Source: Betaproteobacteria bacterium (GTDB taxonomy: Bacteria > Pseudomonadota > Gammaproteobacteria > Tethybacterales > Tethybacteraceae). Taken from it: a stretch of DNA of 28,029 bases. Below are positions 15,761 to 24,003 of this stretch, in pieces. The notes under the pieces are model-generated. The model worked only from the letters and a program-made list of their open reading frames with translations. It had not been told where the DNA came from and ran no database searches. A program made the translations under genes and the position numbers. Location of the stretch: contig JAPORI010000261.1 of assembly GCA_026710225.1 (NCBI GenBank), positions 3,109-31,137 on the forward strand, in the 5' to 3' direction. The stretch's first letter is position 1; each line of letters opens with the position of its first letter.

Positions 15761-17113
15761 CTAGCTGCGGCCGGATCTGTCGTACTGCAGGGGCAGGCCG
15801 ATGCCGTCTTCGGCAAGTTCACCGCCGGAGACGGCCAGCCGGCCGGACACCCACACCGCCTCGATGCGGCCGGCCAGCTGCACCTGATCCAGCGGCGACC
15901 AGCCGCACTTGTAGTGGATATCCCGGTTGCTTACCGTAGTTTGCGCTTGCAAGTCGACGAGCACCAGATCGGCAAAGCAGCCCGGTCGGATGTGGCCGCG
16001 CTCTTTTATGTCGAACAGGGCGGCCGGATTGTGAGCGGCCAGCCGGGCGACGTCGGTCAGCTCGAGTACGCCGGCGCGCACCAGACTGAGCATCATCAGC
16101 AGCGAATGCTCGACCAAGGGCAGGCCGGCGGCTATGTCTTTATAGTTGCCCTGCTTTTCGGCAAGCAGGTGCGGAGCGTGATCGGTTGCCAGCACATCGA
16201 TTTGGCCGCCGGTCAGGGCAGCGCGCAGGGCGCGGCGATCGGCATCGGTCTTGATCGCCGGGTTGCACTTGATCAGGCCGCCGAGCCGGGCATAGTCCTG
16301 ATCACAGAACCACAGGTGGTGGACGCAGGCTTCGCCGGTGATCATCTTGTCGGCCAGGCTGCCGGTTGCGAACAAGTCGAGTTCCGCAGCCGTGGTCAGG
16401 TGCAGGATGTGCAGGCGCACCCGGTGTTTTTTCGCCAGCCGGATTGCCAGCCGGCTGGCGGCCAGGCAACTTTCGTGATCGCGGATTTGCGGGTGCAGGC
16501 TCATCGGCAACTGTTCACCGTGTTCGGCGATGTGCGCCGCCAGCCGGGTTCGGATGCGCTCGTCATCTTCGCAATGGGCGGCCAGCACCATGCCGGCTGG
16601 AATCGCTGCAAACACCTTTTCCAGCTTTTCCTCGTCGGCGACAAGCAGATCGCCGGTGCTTGATCCGAGAAAGACCTTGATCCCACAGGCCGGCATTTGT
16701 GCGGCGCGGCGCAACATCTGGCAGTTTTCACCGGTGGCACCCAGATAGAAGCCGTAGTTTGCGCATGAGGTCCTTGCCGCCTGCGCCAACTTGGAATCCA
16801 GTGCCTCGGCCGTGATGGTGGCCGGGCTGGTGTTGGGCATTTCCAGAAAGGAGGTAACCCCGCCGCGCACGGCTGCGGCGCTTTCACTGGCAATGGTTGC
16901 CTTGTGCTCGAGACCCGGCTCGCGGAAATGGACCTGATCATCGATCAGGCCGGGCAGCAGGTGCAGGCCGGCGCAGTCGATGGTTTTTGCACCGTTGGCG
17001 GCCAGATCGGTGCCTACCTGCTTGATCCGGCCCTCGGCGATCTTCACGTCCGCCTGCCGCTGTACTCCGTCGGAGACAACCTGAGCCCCTCTTAGCAGAT
17101 AACTTGCCGCCAT
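15761..17113 (-). CDS. pyrC: Dihydroorotase, class I type with DDQVHFREPG motif
   Basis: A 450-residue amidohydrolase that closes carbamoyl-aspartate to dihydroorotate in pyrimidine synthesis. It belongs to the long class I type, not the 348-residue E. coli class II type. Key sites: the metal motif at residues 58-64 reads DDQVHFR, with Gln60 where most class I enzymes have His; His62 and Arg64 are kept. Lys146 in GIKVFLGSSTG is the expected carboxylated lysine. His180 and His238 are further metal ligands, and Asp311 in ATDHAPH is catalytic. The DDQVHFREPG form is, from memory, typical of Bacteroidetes dihydroorotases such as that of Porphyromonas gingivalis. It is divergent from folD with a 15-bp gap and upstream of waaC. 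Confidence 0.92.
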   Translation of the reverse strand: MAASYLLRGAQVVSDGVQRQADVKIAEGRIKQVGTDLAANGAKTIDCAGLHLLPGLIDDQVHFREPGLEHKATIASESAAAVRGGVTSFLEMPNTSPATITAEALDSKLAQAARTSCANYGFYLGATGENCQMLRRAAQMPACGIKVFLGSSTGDLLVADEEKLEKVFAAIPAGMVLAAHCEDDERIRTRLAAHIAEHGEQLPMSLHPQIRDHESCLAASRLAIRLAKKHRVRLHILHLTTAAELDLFATGSLADKMITGEACVHHLWFCDQDYARLGGLIKCNPAIKTDADRRALRAALTGGQIDVLATDHAPHLLAEKQGNYKDIAAGLPLVEHSLLMMLSLVRAGVLELTDVARLAAHNPAALFDIKERGHIRPGCFADLVLVDLQAQTTVSNRDIHYKCGWSPLDQVQLAGRIEAVWVSGRLAVSGGELAEDGIGLPLQYDRSGRS

Positions 17114-17128
17114 TGGCGGAATTGTAAA

Positions 17129-18013
17129 ATGATTGCCGGAATGACTGACGGGGCTACTTTGCTGTGCGGCAAGAGTGTTGCCGAGAATGTCTACGCAGAA
17201 TGCACTGCGGCCATTGCCGATTTGAACCAGAAGCGGGGCCGTCCTCCCGGTCTGGCCTTTGTGCTAGTCGGCGAGAACCCGGCTTCGCAGGTGTATGTTG
17301 GCCGCAAGCAGAAAGTGTCGGAGCGGCTGGGAATCAGCGGCCAAATCATCCGGCTGGCCGCCGATGTATCCGAAGCCAAACTGCTTGAGTGTATTGACGG
17401 CCTCAATCAGGATGCGCAGATTGACGGCATTTTGGTGCAGCAGCCGCTGCCGGCGCAGATCGATGCAACCCGGATAGTCAGGGCTGTCGACCCGGCCAAG
17501 GATGTCGACGGGTTCCATCCGGCAAATCTGGGGGCGCTGGCCGCCGGCCTGGCGACCGGCTTCAGAGCCTGCACGCCGCTGGGCATCATGCGGCTGCTGG
17601 ATTCGGCAGCCATCCCCTTGCGCGGTCGGCAGGCGACGGTGGTCGGCCGCAGCCTGATTGTCGGCCGGCCGATAAGCTACATGCTCATCAATGCTGGTGC
17701 AACAGTTACCGTGTGCAACAGTGCCACCGATTTGCAACTGCTCAATCAGGCCTGTCGGGCTGCCGACATTCTGGTGGTTGCCGCCGGCCGGCCGGCTTTG
17801 ATCGGCGCTGACATGGTCAAGCCGTCTGCGGCGGTCGTTGATGTCGGGATCAATCGCGACTCCGCCGGCAAGCTGTGTGGTGACGTTGATTTTGAGGCGG
17901 TGCGCAGCCGGGTTGCCCACATTACCCCGGTGCCCGGCGGCGTTGGGCCGATGACGGTGGCGATGCTGATGGCAAATACGGTTGCGGCAGCCGGGCGCGC
18001 AGCCAAATCCTGA
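17129..18013 (+). CDS. folD: FolD, methylene-tetrahydrofolate dehydrogenase / methenyl-tetrahydrofolate cyclohydrolase
   Basis: A 294-residue bifunctional enzyme that interconverts methylene-, methenyl- and formyl-tetrahydrofolate with NADP. The catalytic helix carries Tyr and Lys in SQVYVGRKQKVSERLGI (about residues 53-69). The block DGILVQQPLP (about 99-108) has Gln where VQLPLP is usual. PAKDVDGFHPANLG, the NADP loop VVGRSLIVGRP (about 171-181) and the C-terminal TPVPGGVGPMTVAMLMANT are all intact. A second in-frame ATG at 17141 could also serve as the start. GGCGGA lies 8 bases before the first ATG, which I kept. The gene is followed after 11 bases by an asparaginase-like gene. Confidence 0.95.
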   Translation: MIAGMTDGATLLCGKSVAENVYAECTAAIADLNQKRGRPPGLAFVLVGENPASQVYVGRKQKVSERLGISGQIIRLAADVSEAKLLECIDGLNQDAQIDGILVQQPLPAQIDATRIVRAVDPAKDVDGFHPANLGALAAGLATGFRACTPLGIMRLLDSAAIPLRGRQATVVGRSLIVGRPISYMLINAGATVTVCNSATDLQLLNQACRAADILVVAAGRPALIGADMVKPSAAVVDVGINRDSAGKLCGDVDFEAVRSRVAHITPVPGGVGPMTVAMLMANTVAAAGRAAKS

Positions 18014-18024
18014 CCGCGGCTAAT

Positions 18025-18516
18025 ATGAGTGCGCCGATTCTGGTGCTCACCTGCGGCGGCACTTTTGACAAGAACCGCTTCACCAAAGACGGCAAGTTCG
18101 TGTGCGGATCAACCGAGGTCGAGCGCATCCTTGCTGATACCGGGGTGGCGGCGGTCGAATGCGAAGAGATAATGCGCAAGGACAGCCTTGACATGGATGA
18201 CGAGGACCGCAGCAAGGTCGCCGCAACGGTTGCCGGTGCCGCATCCAAGCGAATAGTCATAGTGCATGGCACCGACACCATGGAGGCAACCGCCCGGGCG
18301 CTGGCGGTCAAGAACTTCGCCAAGACCGTCGTTTTGACCGGTGCCATGCGCCCGGCGGTGTTTGCGCACACCGACGCCGACTTCAATCTGGGCTTTGCCC
18401 TGGGTTGCGCAGCGGTGTTGGGCACCGGCGTCTGGGTTGCAATGCACGGCGAGATATTCCCGGCAGCGGAAGTGACCAAGGATGTCGACCAGATGCGCTT
18501 TGTCAGGAAGGCTTAA
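18025..18516 (+). CDS. Single-domain asparaginase-like protein (N-terminal domain only)
   Basis: A 163-residue protein matching only the N-terminal domain of type I/II L-asparaginases (full enzymes are about 330). The catalytic threonine region is LTCGGTFDKN (Thr13). The second triad is HGTDTMEATA (Thr83-Asp84) and Lys100 precedes VVLTGAMRP, so the nucleophile, Thr-Asp-Lys set is present. The usual flexible-loop tyrosine is not obvious; Phe14 and Phe19 lie nearby. It ends just where the second domain would begin, with its own TAA, and the next bases belong to pyrE on the other strand, so it is not simply a frameshifted gene. Stand-alone proteins of this size exist in database annotations of other proteobacteria, as I recall. 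Activity is uncertain. Confidence 0.8.
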   Translation: MSAPILVLTCGGTFDKNRFTKDGKFVCGSTEVERILADTGVAAVECEEIMRKDSLDMDDEDRSKVAATVAGAASKRIVIVHGTDTMEATARALAVKNFAKTVVLTGAMRPAVFAHTDADFNLGFALGCAAVLGTGVWVAMHGEIFPAAEVTKDVDQMRFVRKA

Positions 18517-19199
18517 CTGCTGGCGCCGAATTCTTCCAGGTGCTTTCTGATTGCCGAGCTTTCCTCGGCTCTTTTATCTTGTTCAAGAACATCGATCAGA
18601 TCGGCGGCAGTTGCGATGGCAAGCGCCTCAATCTTGAAATTGTTGCCAATTTCGGTCAATGCATCCGGGCTATCTGGCTCTTCCGGTCGCACTCGTTCCT
18701 GACGGTTCAGGGAAACCACCAAAGCTGACACCGCTGGCCGGGATTCGATTTCCTGCAGTGATTTGATGGTTTTGATCGCAGCAGTGCCGGCGGTGACAAT
18801 GTCGTCTATCACCACTGCCGGCGATTCGACTTTTCCTACCAAACTGCCGCCTTCACCGTGGGTCTTTTCCTCCTTGCGGGTGTAGGCGAAGCCGATCGCA
18901 GAGTATTTTCCCTCCTGCGCCAAAGTGGTGGCGGTCAACGCGGCCAGCGTAATTCCCTTGTAGGCGGCACCGACCAGAGTTTTGACCGGCAGTCCAGAGG
19001 CAATTATGGTCTCGGCGTAAAGCTGCGCCAGTTCGGCCGCCTGCCCGGCGCTGCACAGTCTGCCCATGTCAACGAAGTAGGGACTGCTGCGGCCGGATTT
19101 GAGCCTAAAGCCGGCGGGTCTGATTTGCAGGGCATTGCCTTCAAGGGCAAGCCGCACCAGCCGTCGGGCGCGCTGCTGGCGGGTGCTTGGCTTGCTCAA
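18513..19199 (-). CDS. pyrE: Orotate phosphoribosyltransferase PyrE
   Basis: A 228-residue type I phosphoribosyltransferase (E. coli 213) that joins orotate to PRPP to form OMP. The N-terminal segment RLKSGRSSPYFVDMG (about residues 32-46) is the family's FxLxSGxxSPxF block. The catalytic loop with FAYTRKEEKTHGEGG lies near 104-118, and the PRPP-binding motif VVIDDIVTAGTAAIKTI is near 128-144. The start is a TTG at 19199 that overlaps the ntrX stop as TTGA, indicating translational coupling. The next in-frame ATG would remove the SGxxSP block. Its TAA stop shares two bases with the TAA of the facing asparaginase-like gene. Confidence 0.94.
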   Translation of the reverse strand: MSKPSTRQQRARRLVRLALEGNALQIRPAGFRLKSGRSSPYFVDMGRLCSAGQAAELAQLYAETIIASGLPVKTLVGAAYKGITLAALTATTLAQEGKYSAIGFAYTRKEEKTHGEGGSLVGKVESPAVVIDDIVTAGTAAIKTIKSLQEIESRPAVSALVVSLNRQERVRPEEPDSPDALTEIGNNFKIEALAIATAADLIDVLEQDKRAEESSAIRKHLEEFGASS

Positions 19200-20515
19200 G
19201 ACGCGTCCTTGTTGTCTTCGTCCTTGCCGGCGCTGACACCATCCTCGCCGAGTGCAGTCCTGATCTTGCGGTACAGGTAGGTGCGCTCGAGACCGGACAT
19301 CTTGGCAGCCAACTGGTAGTTGTTCTTGGCCCGGCGCATCAGGGCCACATAGTACTGCTTCTCGAAGGTCTCACGCGCCTTGCGCCAGGGAAGCAGGTAG
19401 ACATCCTCGCCGAGGCTGATCAGCCCGGCAGTTGCAGCGGTTGCCAGATTGCGGATGGCGTCGGCGTCAACAGGTGCATCCTCGTCTTCCTTGGTCAGCG
19501 CCGAGCGCATAATCCCCAGCAGCCGACTCAGGCCATCAGTCTGCCACTGGGCGGCCTCCTTGATCAGCTCTTCAATTGCGTCCGCCGAAAAATGTCCGTC
19601 TGTTTCCTGTTTGCCGGTCAGACGCCGGGTTGCCAGATTTATGATTGCTTCCAGATCCTCCAGATAGTCCTGCAGGCGGGGAACTTCTATCTGAAGTTCC
19701 GAGAATTTGCGGTGCAGTTCGGCTCCCAGTTTGCCGGCGGCGTGCATTTCATCGAGACGGTGCGGAAATTCGCAAATCAGACGGGTCTTGTGCTTGGCGG
19801 AGTTGGCCAGCAGCAGGTTCAGGGTGCGCTCGGTGTTTTGATCCGGCTCATCCGGATAACGCAGATAGATGTGCCCGCCGGCAGCCTGCCCGAAAAGTTT
19901 CTCCAGGTTTTCCCCGACCTTGGCCAGATTATCCACCTCCACCCAGGGCATGTGCTGCCGCTGCAGCATCCGGGCGAAGAACTCCGGGGCGCATTCCCCG
20001 CTACCGATGAATGCGACCGGCAGGGTTGCCTCGGCAGCGGCACGCATCAAGGCGCCCTTGATCTTGGTAATCGCCGGGCTTTTGCCAAGATTGGCCGCAT
20101 ACAAGGCCGGATCGTAGAGTTGCTGCTGGCTTTTGGCGATCTGCTTGTGCACCACTTCCAGCAGGCGCTTGGAACTGAACGGCTTTTCGAGAATGTCGGC
20201 GGCGCCGCAACGCATTGCCTCGACAGCCGCATCGAGAGTGGCATGGGCTGAAATCATTACCACCGGAAAGTTGAGCAGTTTGCTTTCTTTCCAGCGCTTG
20301 AGCAAGGCCACCCCGTCGATGCCCGGCGGCATCCAGATGTCGAGCAGCACCATGTCGACCGGCGCTATCCCGATCTGTTCGTGGGCGGCCTCGGCGTTTT
20401 CGGCGGTCACGACTGCAAAGCCGTCGTCGCTGAGGATGTCGCTTAGCGAATCGCGCACGCCGATTTCGTCATCGACGATCATCACCGTTGCGGTGCGCTG
20501 GTTGGGTTCACTCAT
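19196..20515 (-). CDS. NtrX-like response regulator with degenerate AAA+ domain
   Basis: A 439-residue regulator with three parts. The receiver (residues 8-125) has acidic Asp15-Asp16, phospho-acceptor Asp59 in MVLLDIWMPPGIDG, Ser89 and Lys111. The middle (about 145-300) aligns by position with a sigma-54 AAA+ domain but lacks its working parts. Where Walker A should be the sequence reads IGSGECAPEFFAR (no Lys), where Walker B should be it reads GGHIYLRYPDEPD, and there is no GAFTGA loop. A Fis-type helix-turn-helix follows at about 398-423 (NNYQLAAKMSGLERTYLYRK). It should bind DNA but not activate sigma-54 polymerase by ATP hydrolysis. AAGGAG lies 10 bases before the ATG, inside the end of ntrY four bases upstream. 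Confidence 0.88.
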   Translation of the reverse strand: MSEPNQRTATVMIVDDEIGVRDSLSDILSDDGFAVVTAENAEAAHEQIGIAPVDMVLLDIWMPPGIDGVALLKRWKESKLLNFPVVMISAHATLDAAVEAMRCGAADILEKPFSSKRLLEVVHKQIAKSQQQLYDPALYAANLGKSPAITKIKGALMRAAAEATLPVAFIGSGECAPEFFARMLQRQHMPWVEVDNLAKVGENLEKLFGQAAGGHIYLRYPDEPDQNTERTLNLLLANSAKHKTRLICEFPHRLDEMHAAGKLGAELHRKFSELQIEVPRLQDYLEDLEAIINLATRRLTGKQETDGHFSADAIEELIKEAAQWQTDGLSRLLGIMRSALTKEDEDAPVDADAIRNLATAATAGLISLGEDVYLLPWRKARETFEKQYYVALMRRAKNNYQLAAKMSGLERTYLYRKIRTALGEDGVSAGKDEDNKDAS

Positions 20516-20519
20516 TGCT

Positions 20520-22727
20520 CTAGTTCTCCTTGTCTGCCATCGGCAGGACTATCGTGAAACGGGTGCCGCTACCATCGTTATCGGCTTCAATGTTGCCGCC
20601 GGCGGCCAGAATCATGCCCTTGACGTGCGCCAGGCCCAGGCCCGAGCCGCCCTTCTTGAACGATATGTGCGGCCGAAACACCTGCGGCAACTGTTCCGGA
20701 TTGATACCGCCGGCATTGTCCAGCACGGAAATGTGCACTTGTTCCCCCTCGTTGCAGGTGGAAATGCTTGCGGTTACCTTTTCCAGTCCTGCTTCAAGGG
20801 CAGCTTCCCAGGCGTTGATGAGCAGATTGTCAAAGGTGCGGGCGATCAGGTCCTTGTCAAACAGGGCTGTGCAGCCATCCTGCAAGTCCAGTTCGATGGT
20901 GAAGTTCTCGTTCGAGTGTCTGATTTGGGCGTTTTTAGCGGCGCGATTGATATCCACCGGCAGGTACCGGGCTGGTTGCTGGCCGGTAAAGGCGCGCAGC
21001 GAATTGGTAACCTTGACGATGCTGTTGATTCCCTGGATCATCGCATCGATCTTGTCGTGCAGGTAGGCGGCCTTTTCACTGCTGAGTTCCGGTTTCAGCC
21101 GCCGTTCGAGTTGTTCGGCGGTGAGCAGCAGCGGCTGCAGGGGGTTTTTCACCTCGTGCAGGAAACGTTGCAGGGCCTCGGTCCAGGCCTGCAGGTTCTG
21201 TTCGGCTAACGGCGCGCTGATGTCGGCAAAAACGATTATCCGGCCGCCGCCGATGTTGTGGGGAAGCCGGGTGACGCTGGCCATCAGGTTGCGCCCGTTG
21301 ATGGTCAGGGAGGCCGGCGCATCGTATTTGCCGCTCTCGATGAGAGCGTCCAGATCGTTGGTGTCCAGGCGGCGGGTGAAACTGGTCAGCTCTTCCCCGG
21401 TCAGCGGCATCTTTCCGAGCACTTCCAGACAGCGCCGGTTCATGCTGCGAATCTGCAGCCGGCTGTCGAGGACGATCACCGCCGCGTCGATGTTTTCGAG
21501 CACCCCGTTGAGAAAGGTCTGGTTGGCGGTAAGGTCGTGCAGCAGCGCATCGCGCTTTTTGGTCATTTCCCGGAAGCTTTCGGTGACCATGCTTATCTCG
21601 TCGCTGCCGGTGTCCTGTGGCAGCGGCAGGCCGCTGCCGGCCTTCTCGTGGGCGATCGAGTCCATCATCCGGGCCAGTTTCCTGAGACGCAGTCCGTGGG
21701 TGCGCAGGGCGCGGCTGGCAAGTACCAGTGCCGCCGACACGATTATCACGGTTGAATTCAGGGTCAACTGGAAGAAGATCTCGAACAGCCCGGTGCGCAG
21801 GGCGATCTTCCGGTTCAGATCGCGATTGTGGGCGCTTAGCGCGGTGATGTCTTCGGTCAGGCTTTCCGGGATGCGTGATTCGATAAGAAGCAGCAGCGGT
21901 TCGGTCTCGGACGAGAGCGTGAATTCGCCCAGCGGGATTACCACCCGCACCGACTGGGGGATCGCCTCTCCGTCGTCGGCGAGCAGCCGGAAATAGGAGA
22001 ACTCCTCCAGATCCGGACTGCGCAGGCCGCGCACCTGCGCGCCCAGGGCAGTCAACTCGCGCGGTGCCAACGGTGGTTCGGGAGTGCTGCCGGCCTTTTC
22101 CGAAAGCGGAGCGCTGATGATGAACAAGCCGTTGCTGTCAATGATGCCGGCGGTGGTAAGCGAGTAGTTCTCGACCGCGTTCTCCAGCCGAAAGCCGGTT
22201 CTAAGCAGTGAGTTTCTCTCCAGCATGTCGATGAGTTCGGCCGCCAGCGGCATCACGAAGCCGAAAGTCTCCAGCCGATAGGTGTTAATCAGGTTGCTCA
22301 GCAGTTGCTCGGTGACCTTCTCGGTCTCGGGAATCGCACTCTCGTCGATTGTGCGCAACTGACTGGTCATAAGCGCCAGCAGCGAGTATGAAACCAGCAG
22401 CCCGAGCAGGATTGGTCCGACGATCCAAACGCTCAACTGCTTGATCAGGCGACCGGGCTCGATGAACAGCAGGGCGATGCGGAGTCCGGCCAGCAGCGCC
22501 AGCGTCCCGAGTGCAAACAGGTTGGCGTCGATGGTCTCCCTGAGATTGGAAAAATAGGCGAATTCGGCCAGCGATCCAAGCTGGCTGAAGAAAACATAGG
22601 CCAGATAGCAACCGCTGGCCAGAGTAACGACAAGGGCTGCAATCAGCGCATAGTCGACATACTTGACGACCCGTGCGACCGGCACTGTGGTCAGCAGCCC
22701 AGGTTGGCGGTTGGATAGACTTTCCAT
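20520..22727 (-). CDS. NtrY-like membrane sensor histidine kinase
   Basis: A 735-residue kinase. Four hydrophobic segments occupy about residues 22-130, and a periplasmic region of about 200 residues follows to a membrane segment near 335-355. Next come a HAMP-like stretch, a PAS domain (about 405-500) and the kinase core. The H box FLHEVKNPLQPL holds the phosphorylated His524, matching the NtrY-type HExKNPLxP form. The N box is NLLINAWEAAL, the G1 box is VLDNAGGINP and the G2 box is GSGLGLAH. The ATG at 22727 overlaps the DUF4390 gene by 37 bases; a GTG at 22685, six bases after that stop, is an alternative start. It is paired with the ntrX-like gene. The signal sensed is unknown. Confidence 0.88.
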   Translation of the reverse strand: MESLSNRQPGLLTTVPVARVVKYVDYALIAALVVTLASGCYLAYVFFSQLGSLAEFAYFSNLRETIDANLFALGTLALLAGLRIALLFIEPGRLIKQLSVWIVGPILLGLLVSYSLLALMTSQLRTIDESAIPETEKVTEQLLSNLINTYRLETFGFVMPLAAELIDMLERNSLLRTGFRLENAVENYSLTTAGIIDSNGLFIISAPLSEKAGSTPEPPLAPRELTALGAQVRGLRSPDLEEFSYFRLLADDGEAIPQSVRVVIPLGEFTLSSETEPLLLLIESRIPESLTEDITALSAHNRDLNRKIALRTGLFEIFFQLTLNSTVIIVSAALVLASRALRTHGLRLRKLARMMDSIAHEKAGSGLPLPQDTGSDEISMVTESFREMTKKRDALLHDLTANQTFLNGVLENIDAAVIVLDSRLQIRSMNRRCLEVLGKMPLTGEELTSFTRRLDTNDLDALIESGKYDAPASLTINGRNLMASVTRLPHNIGGGRIIVFADISAPLAEQNLQAWTEALQRFLHEVKNPLQPLLLTAEQLERRLKPELSSEKAAYLHDKIDAMIQGINSIVKVTNSLRAFTGQQPARYLPVDINRAAKNAQIRHSNENFTIELDLQDGCTALFDKDLIARTFDNLLINAWEAALEAGLEKVTASISTCNEGEQVHISVLDNAGGINPEQLPQVFRPHISFKKGGSGLGLAHVKGMILAAGGNIEADNDGSGTRFTIVLPMADKEN

Positions 22728-23263
22728 CCGGACGAGAAATTCCAGTTCGAGTTGGTCAAAACGCTGATTTGCAGCGGATCGGGAAGCAGATCCAGTTGCA
22801 CTTCGATGCGCGCTTGCAGCATCCCCCGGTCGGTGCACAGCAGGCCGCGCAGTTGCCGGTCGGCCGAGGTAAGCGAAAGCGATGCAAGTTCGGCCAGGGC
22901 ATCTTCAAGGCTGCCGGCGGTTTCCTCGTTCTCGTCGGCAAAGCGCTTGAAGCGGTAGCCAGCCCCCGGCAGCGGCCGGCTTATGTAAGCGTGCCAGGCG
23001 TAGTTCTTGAGGCTGCGATCGAGCCAGAACTGGCGCAGCTCGATGAAGCGCAACTCGGCGACGAATGGAATCTGCAAGCCGCCGGCTAAGGCTGCCAGCA
23101 ACTGGTCATCCAGACTTAGTTTATAGGTCATGTCAACGGTAAACGATTCGTCTCCCTTGCGCACCTGCAAATCGGCAATATCCGGAGAAGCGCTGGTTTG
23201 GGCCGCGGCCGGTCCAGCCAGGGAAGCGGCAGCAAAAGCAATCAGTGACAGGAATGTTTTCAA
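22691..23263 (-). CDS. DUF4390-family periplasmic protein
   Basis: A 190-residue protein with a signal peptide (MKTFLSLIAFAAASLAGPAA, cleavage near residue 22) and a mature part rich in beta-strand pattern. It contains LRFIELRQFWLDRSLKNYAW, and the C-terminal FSSGWKVYPTAN region is typical of DUF4390. Members often lie directly upstream of ntrY-ntrX in beta- and gammaproteobacteria, so a role in signal input or envelope state is inferred, not shown. The start is a TTG at 23263, since no ATG or GTG precedes the signal peptide. A TAAAAT box sits about 18 bases upstream on the same strand. The end overlaps ntrY. Confidence 0.8.
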   Translation of the reverse strand: MKTFLSLIAFAAASLAGPAAAQTSASPDIADLQVRKGDESFTVDMTYKLSLDDQLLAALAGGLQIPFVAELRFIELRQFWLDRSLKNYAWHAYISRPLPGAGYRFKRFADENEETAGSLEDALAELASLSLTSADRQLRGLLCTDRGMLQARIEVQLDLLPDPLQISVLTNSNWNFSSGWKVYPTANLGC

Positions 23264-23298
23264 GACAATGTAGAAAGGTGATTTTAACTAACAGGCAG

Positions 23299-24003
23299 TC
23301 AGTCGGCCGCCGCAACGACTATTCCGCGCAGCACCAGTTGCAAGTCGAGATTGCTTTCCGGCAGCAGCAGGGCCAGGCTGTTGGCCGAGCCCCCGCACAG
23401 AAAGATTCTTGTCTCGGCAACCTGGTGCTGCTGGGCAAAGGCGCGCACTGCTCCGGCCGCGGCGTGCAGGCTGCCGGCGGCAATCGCCGCTTCGGTTGAC
23501 AGCGGTTCGGCCATATCGGCATCGGCCGCTACCGCCGGCAACGCAGTCGCTGCGGCCAGCGCCTCATGCATCAGCCGCCGTCCCGGCAAGATTAGTCCGC
23601 CATGAAAGACTCCGTCTTCGGCGAGAAAATCGACGGTGATTGCGGTGCCTGCGGTTACCGCAATTCCCCAGCCATGCCGCTGTCGCAGCCCGAGTAGCGC
23701 GCACCAGCGGTCTGCGCCCAACTGGCCGGAGCGATATCTGCTGCGCACTCCGGCAGTATTTGTCGCCGCGGCGTCAATCCAGCGGCAGGGCCGGCTCACC
23801 GCCTGCTCGATTTTCCGGCGTTGGCTGGCACCGGCAACATCGCAGCCGACTGCCGGCACCGGCCCGGCGCCCTCGGCCGCCTCCTGCAGAGGCGCCAGGC
23901 TCGCCTCCCTGTTAACGGCAGCGATTGGACCGAGCTCAGATCGGTCAGCCAGCGCCCACTTGATGCGGCTGTTGCCGGAGTCAATAACCAGCAGCGTGCT
24001 CAT
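23299..24003 (-). CDS. coaX: Type III pantothenate kinase CoaX
   Basis: A 234-residue ASKHA-fold kinase that phosphorylates pantothenate in the first step of coenzyme A synthesis. The N-terminal phosphate loop is LLVIDSGNSRIKWAL (Asp8, Asn11, Lys15). The block GADRWCALLGLRQRHG (about residues 94-109) and TAGTAITVDFL (about 116-126), with the catalytic Asp and the pantothenate-site Gly-Gly-Leu in HGGLILPG, follow. The ATG at 24003 starts exactly at the phosphate loop and overlaps birA by 23 bases. The birA-coaX pairing is common in proteobacteria and supports the call. It is 35 bases upstream of the DUF4390 gene. Confidence 0.95.
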   Translation of the reverse strand: MSTLLVIDSGNSRIKWALADRSELGPIAAVNREASLAPLQEAAEGAGPVPAVGCDVAGASQRRKIEQAVSRPCRWIDAAATNTAGVRSRYRSGQLGADRWCALLGLRQRHGWGIAVTAGTAITVDFLAEDGVFHGGLILPGRRLMHEALAAATALPAVAADADMAEPLSTEAAIAAGSLHAAAGAVRAFAQQHQVAETRIFLCGGSANSLALLLPESNLDLQLVLRGIVVAAAD

